The notes below the pieces were generated by a model that worked only from the letters and a program-made list of their open reading frames with translations, was not told where the DNA came from and did not search any database. Made by a program: the position numbers and the translations under genes. A stretch of 64,000 nucleotides of DNA from Dirofilaria immitis (lineage: Eukaryota; Nematoda; Chromadorea; Rhabditida; Onchocercidae): positions 3,038,001-3,102,000 of the forward strand of contig JAKNDB010000110.1 in the NCBI GenBank assembly GCA_024305405.1. The letters are read 5' to 3'. Shown here piece by piece: positions 56,934 to 64,000 of this stretch; position 1 is the first letter of the stretch, and every line of letters starts with the position of its first letter.

Positions 56934-59900
56934 CTAAAATATTTATAAAACATCACAGTCTTCTTCATTTGTCTAAATGAAACATGATAAAAGACGTTGG
57001 GAAGATATAAGCTTTCTTGCAGCATTAATTGAAAATGCAATGCTGAATTGATGAATCATTGTATATAAATGCGTTTATCTACTTATCATTTCTTCGAAAC
57101 TATTATTTATATTAATTACTTCCTCAAGAGTTCCGTCATCCACCTATTTAATTAGCTGTTATCTTGAGTGACATTTCATGAATTGACTTAGATAAGACTT
57201 GTTTTTTAGTCTTTTGACTTGTTTACTTTCAGTATTTCATAGAAAACGTGAGAATGAAAAATGATCATTGTCGAAGAGCTAAAAATTTGCTTTATCACGC
57301 GGTTAAAATTGGAAAATATAAATTTCATAATTCATCCTACCTAGGCGTAATATTTCTTAAACTTAATATTGAAAATAATAACTCAGGGAGAATTATAATA
57401 TCTGGAACACTTTCTTGATAAGAGACATTCACTGGTGGTCTTTATAATGCACCATCCACAACTATACTATGTAAACAAGAGAACGAGATCATTTCTTAAT
57501 TAAATAGCTATCATCAGTCTCCTTTAGTTCCGAATTGATAGGCTTCTCGAAATTTTAGCGATATCAGCTGTGAGCTAGAAAATTTAGCGAGTCATTTTTT
57601 AAAATTCTGTATTCAATTTTCTGCCGATAAAAATGTCTTTATAGGAGCATATATACAGGAATAAAAAGATCATATTGACATAATTCGTAAAAAAAAAAAA
57701 CGAAGTTAAGGAATCTTATTTTATCATTGCCTGCTAAAATTTTTGCGATTAATTTCAAATTAAATTTACAAAAAAACTTTATATATTTTCGGCTATTTTC
57801 AAAATTGAATAATTTGATAAAATTCATCACTACACAGAAAAAAATTAAGGCATAATTTTTTACGATGCTAATTAATGAAATTATGTTTGTAAATAAATGG
57901 CGAACTTTGCATACTGATATGACAATACTGTTTAGCAACTATGTCACTAATAGGGAATAAAAATTGTTGATAAGGGAAGTGTTTGGCATAGATAACATAG
58001 CTGTTACAATGCATAGAAAGATGATGATCGATCACAGCTCCTCATCTTTCAAATAATATAGCAAATGTTAAAAGGGATATCAATTGATTAATTAAACACT
58101 GACAAGGAGTAAATTTTGCAATTCGGAAATTCTTTACATTTTTCAAGAAAAGCAATAACATCAGTATAGAATCGAGAAAAATTGAAGAAAAACCAACGCA
58201 TGTTATCTCGTTAAAGCCGGATCAATGACATCCTTCATTTAAATAAATTAATGATATCCGTAATAATCTGAATCAATCATATCCTATTTGTCGAATAGAT
58301 TATTTATAAAAAGTTTGACGGTTGAAATTATCAATCTTTTTCAAATTAAATGACCAATATAAGGAACTATGATACACAAAATGAATGTTGGTGATCCTAC
58401 AATGAATATTTCCATCACTAACATGCAAATGAAGGAAATATATATTAGAACCAATGATATGTCATATAGGAGGATCAATATTACATAAATGACTTGTTAT
58501 AAGAACTATAAGAATTTTCTGCATATTATTTCTGTAGTATAACAATTATAACAATTTTTAATTAAACTCTTTACTCATTCGAATCAAATCATTATCAAAA
58601 TTATGTCACCTTTTTTTTCGAGAAATTGTCCAATAATTAAACACGCTTTAATAATAAAACATTTTTAAATAATGGAAATGATTTTAGCACTTTAAAGAAA
58701 AAAAAGATTAATTAAATTTCATTTTTGAGACTGTTCATGACATAGTAAACGACGGTGAGAGATGAACTGATGAATGATAATTAATGAGTTGGTTCTTAAA
58801 TTTCTATCGATTGCAACTTATTTCAATTTATTTTTCTTATCAATAACATATCAAACATTTCAAAGGATTATGATTTATAAGCCAGTAATAGCCTTATGAT
58901 TAAATGTTAGGCAGTCCTAATGATAAGTCAATTAGTAGTTAAATAAAAATGATGAGCAAGAGAATCCTTAATAGATCAGAGGATAATTTGATGGAAGATT
59001 TGCTGTGCCGATTCCAATGAACAGAGAGATAAGGACAAAATAAAAACTGCTTAAAACTTGCACTTCGTAAAATAAATATCAGTGGTATGGCAGAAATGAT
59101 TTAGGTATTGCAGTGAACATACAATAAATAGTAAACATCAGATAGTTTTTGATTTCTGATTTATTAATTTTATTTTAGGAAAGTATAAACGACCTTCTTG
59201 TCCAAATAACATCGATGCCAAAATGGTTTAAAAAATTAGTGTAATTGGTGGCAATAATTTAAAAATGGAGTTGGACAAAAACCATCGTCGTGCACAATAT
59301 TAATTTCTAGAAATGATTTACTGCAATATTTCAAGATTCACTTAATTTTAACAAAATAATTCGGTCACACTTTTAACATTTGTTAAAAACACTATAATTG
59401 AAAATAACTCAATTACTTATGAAACTTCTTAGACGTATTCGTATTCCGTTAGCAGATGCTCATGTGCTTCTGTTATTGCGATTGCAATGCAATTGAAATA
59501 GTTACCGATCACCAGCAAATGACAAGCTAAAAATCGACTTTCATCTAACAAAAAACATATTTCAAATACTTCCGAATTATTCCATCTACAGTGAATGTGT
59601 TCGGATAACAAATGTACATTTTTAAGTTTACTGCATTCTCATGAATTTTCTTCTTCTCTTTTTTTCCTCTTTCGATTCATTTAAAATAAGGAAATATCTG
59701 ACCTGGAATTAACTTTAAGACAGTGTGCAACAAATATTTAAAAATTCTCTAATTAAATCAACTTAAATATGGTTATTAGTACTAAGTCTGAAATCTTACG
59801 ATTTTATTTTATCTTCAACTATAAACTTGAATCAAAACCAAAAGAAAATCTCTCCTCAAAAATGTTTCATAAAGTTTTCCAGTTAATAACCGTACCACTC

Positions 59901-61557
59901 TTAAAGGTAGTATACGAAAGGCAATATATAGTTCAACACATTTCATGTTGCTCAAATTTTGAAAATAAATAGTATCATGCCTCTCTATAAATAATATCTC
60001 ATACATTACCACTGAGTCACCACTATCGTTAACTGAAAAAGTTTGCAACGAAATAAACAAATTTATTTATTTAAACAATTCGGAAGATGGAAATGTAATT
60101 TATGCACTTTCTGTTCTTTAATTCATATTCAAACTGAATCAGCAATGATGATATGTTAATTAGTAAGCAATCACAAAATGTTTCATATAGATTATTCCAA
60201 ACTTTTTATGATTACAAATCTTTTATGAAAAAGGAAAAAAAAGTCAATTTATAGATTTATAATACGAATCTTTCAAATCTTTTATGATAATACGATAAGG
60301 AATAAATGAACCTCATGGTTTATGAACCTTATGGTTTACAAAATTTAAGACGCAATATCGGTATCCAAAAAACTGAAACTTCCAAGGCTTAAACATTTTA
60401 TTCCAAAAATTAAGTGGAACTTTTTAAATAAAAACTCAACCTACAAATTGATTTTGCAAAGATTTTGACTGAAAATCAGTAATAAAGCTCTACGCCAAAC
60501 AGTAGATCAGTGATAAATCTTACCTCTGATGCAAATAACTTTTGTTAGGTGACATTCTTGCAATTCGATATTTAAACCGTTGTTGATCAGTTAAAATCTT
60601 CTCTGCTCTTGATTTAAATAATATTTCAAAACAAAATTTCCATTCCTGAATTAAATTATTGGCTTAGAACTTTTCACTGAATGTTATCGCAATGTACAAA
60701 ATGTTGCAAAATAACAACAGGTAAATGAAATATATCATTGTTCCTCAATCGTTTTTGATAATTGTAACATTTATTCCATAATAGAATGTATCTACTAAAT
60801 CATGTTATGTTATCAACAACTAACTGATGAACAAATAAAAATCTCTGAACTCTGAACTAATCGAAGTTGATAATAAACAGCAGTTATTCTCGAATTTACA
60901 AAGCTCATCGTCTTGGAACTGATGCAAAACAATGAAAATGTCCATTTTGAAAGACCTTCCAAACATAATTGTAATGTAATTTGTCAGTATGTTCTACTAA
61001 GAAGGCATTTCAATTTATGAATGATAGTGTTGCCGGATATTTTAACTGTTATATAACCAATATCACCGACTTATCATTATCATTATCTATTAACTACCTA
61101 ATGAAGCATGATATTATTTGAGATATTTCATAAATGTTAAATTAATTTTTGTGCTCTCTTCTTTCTACATGCACATGCATGTATCAATAGCCGTCGTTGA
61201 AAAAATTACTGACTTGCAGATCTGTTCAATTCTTTCATGATGCAAATAGTTGAAATAGTTTAAAACAAATAAGATCATCATCGATTATATTAATGAAATA
61301 TTTTCAAATCAATACTCTTCATTATAGAACATTATTAGAAGAGGTCATTATTCTGTTTAATCAATTACGAAAATACCAATAAAATACAAAATGATAAATG
61401 GTAAATTGAATGATTTTGTGAAACAATATACAGACGAAATATTCAGAATAATCCTTATAAAATGATAACAAAAAGATTATGATTGCTGAGCGACTGTTCA
61501 CTGCTTTTATAATCACATATTCTGTCGGTATCAAGCAAATCATTGTGAAAACCAACA
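56934..61557. other. Intergenic region, no supported gene
   Basis: 4.6 kb of very AT-rich sequence between the alpha-glucosidase start and the NUDT21 stop. A 60-codon minus-strand frame at 59429-59611 was considered but has no partner exons. I see no gene, RNA or repeat that can be supported. Confidence 0.45.
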
Positions 61558-62980
<1,423 letters not shown>

Positions 62981-63415
62981 TGTAGTCATTATAAAACATT
63001 CAAAATAAGCAATAGCAATTGCGACTGACAAACGATCATCCAACAATTCAAATAATATTAAGAAAGGAAAATTTTTATACCTAAGAAATTAGAAATGATA
63101 CTAGAACTAATTTGCATAATTCATTTGTATATACTTCCTTGCTAAGTCTGTGGTAATGAATAAATCTAAAAGTTGAAAATTCTAGATTACCAAACTCGTC
63201 ACTGAGTAACTTTTCTAATGCTTTATTACTATCCCAAGATGGACTTATATATTATTTCTTCAACAGTTGACCTTTTCAAGCTATGATTACCTGCTCCATT
63301 ATCAGGCGATCTTAGTATTTTTCGCCCTTTACTTTTTTTTTTAATATGAATATCATTCAGCAAAGTAAGTGGAATTCTGCAAACCTCTTCTTTCAAAGAG
63401 TTATACAGATACGTC
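62981..63415 (-). CDS. Uncharacterised exon chain running into NUDT21
   Basis: Four exon-like segments: 63415-63291, 63243-63191, 63165-63135, and 63081 continuing without a stop into NUDT21 exon 1 (donor after 62907). Each has an AG acceptor and GT donor; three of the joins are in phase, and the first is off by one base. The translation includes TYLYNSLKEEVCRIPLTLLN, SWDSNKALEKLLSDEF, FITTDLARK, then NFPFLILFELLDDRLSVAIA. I recognise no family. It may be an N-terminal extension of NUDT21, an upstream gene whose own 3' end I have mis-joined, or the downstream part of a two-gene transcript. Confidence 0.4.
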
Positions 63416-64000
63416 CTGAATTAACTCAAAAATAAGTATTTGTCATAGTTATATCAGAATAATTAATTATGTCCTTCGTAAGAAGTCAGGATTAGTTAGA
63501 GAATGAAAAACATGAAACACTGATACCTCAAACTTTATCTTAATCAGAAAAAAAAAAGATTTGAAAATAAAATCAAAACAGCTTATCGAAAATACAATTA
63601 GAAGATACTGAGGAATTAAATGGATGAAAATAATTTTATGTATAATATAATTTCAAAAAAAAAATAAATAAATAAATAAATAGGTTGCCCCAAGCAGACC
63701 ATCAATGCATATAGTAGGCGTATTTTTTCAAAAACATCATAAATGACAGTTCATCGTCCGGATTTTATATACGGATTCCAACACCGAATAGATGTCAAAA
63801 TTTGGTATAGAGGATCAGCAGCTTACTTTAAGTTTGCAAATTGATTGTCAATTTTTGTTGTATAAAACTTGGCATTATCTGATATCAATTCTTGCCGACT
63901 GCTAATGAATTAAAGACTATGTACTCTTCCGCGGTCGTAAAGATGTTGTTTGCCTTATTCATGTTGTCGTAAGAATACTGCAGCTAAGATCCCGACAAAA
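63416..64000. other. Right-edge flank with (AAAT)n tract
   Basis: Sequence upstream of the last exon-like segment. It contains an A-rich tract and AAAT repeat (about 63654-63682). No exon is supported, so the 5' end of the upstream exon chain is either here unseen or beyond the window. Confidence 0.4.
63654..63682. repeat. Poly-A and (AAAT)n simple repeat
   Basis: A run of A followed by about five AAAT units. Simple sequence of unknown significance. Confidence 0.85.

Noticed and set aside
59429..59611. 60-codon minus-strand frame after a TTTTAG
   Set aside because: Could be a last exon, but no upstream exon or family is seen and the surrounding 4.6 kb is featureless.

Overview
The window looks like a piece of a nematode nuclear genome, most likely a spirurid/filarial (clade III) worm. 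It is AT-rich, genes are split into many short exons by short introns with T-rich TTTCAG acceptors, and every recognisable protein is a metazoan family. The species is an inference; no rRNA, tRNA, plasmid, phage, CRISPR or convincing transposon gene is seen. Gene models below were built by hand from splice signals, codon phase and remembered family sequences.

Layout. 330-4842 (-): MTMR9-type inactive myotubularin. About 6300-12944 (+): O-GlcNAcase, head-to-head with it across about 1.45 kb. 18515-21615 (+): TIA-1/TIAR-type RNA-binding protein with only two RRMs. 25270-28145 (-): GPR180/TMEM145-type seven-helix membrane protein. 29798-31649 (-): CAP-domain protein of GAPR-1 type (5' end missing). 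33615-34652 (-): unrecognised cysteine-containing, probably secreted protein. 39203-49904 (-): TFIID subunit TAF3, 24 exons, histone fold to PHD finger. 51179-56933 (-): lysosomal-type acid alpha-glucosidase (GH31 with a trefoil domain). 61558-62980 (-): CFIm25/NUDT21, with an uncharacterised in-frame exon chain immediately upstream (63081-63415). The spaces of 1-6 kb between genes hold microsatellites, a hairpin-like inverted repeat and a few orphan exon-like frames.

How the genes relate. They are housekeeping genes (phosphoinositide signalling, O-GlcNAc cycling, RNA binding, transcription initiation, mRNA 3' processing, glycogen breakdown) and form no operon or single pathway that I can see. 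I found no novel multi-gene system. The most general signal is technical or evolutionary: at about 18 places the correct reading frame needs exactly one extra base, nearly always in or beside a run of four to six identical bases, and never one base fewer. Automated gene calls on this sequence will be badly broken because of it. Biological points worth checking are the missing RRM1 in the TIAR-like gene, the missing aromatic pair in the UGUA-binding site of NUDT21, two GC-AG introns, and the exon chain that runs in frame into NUDT21.
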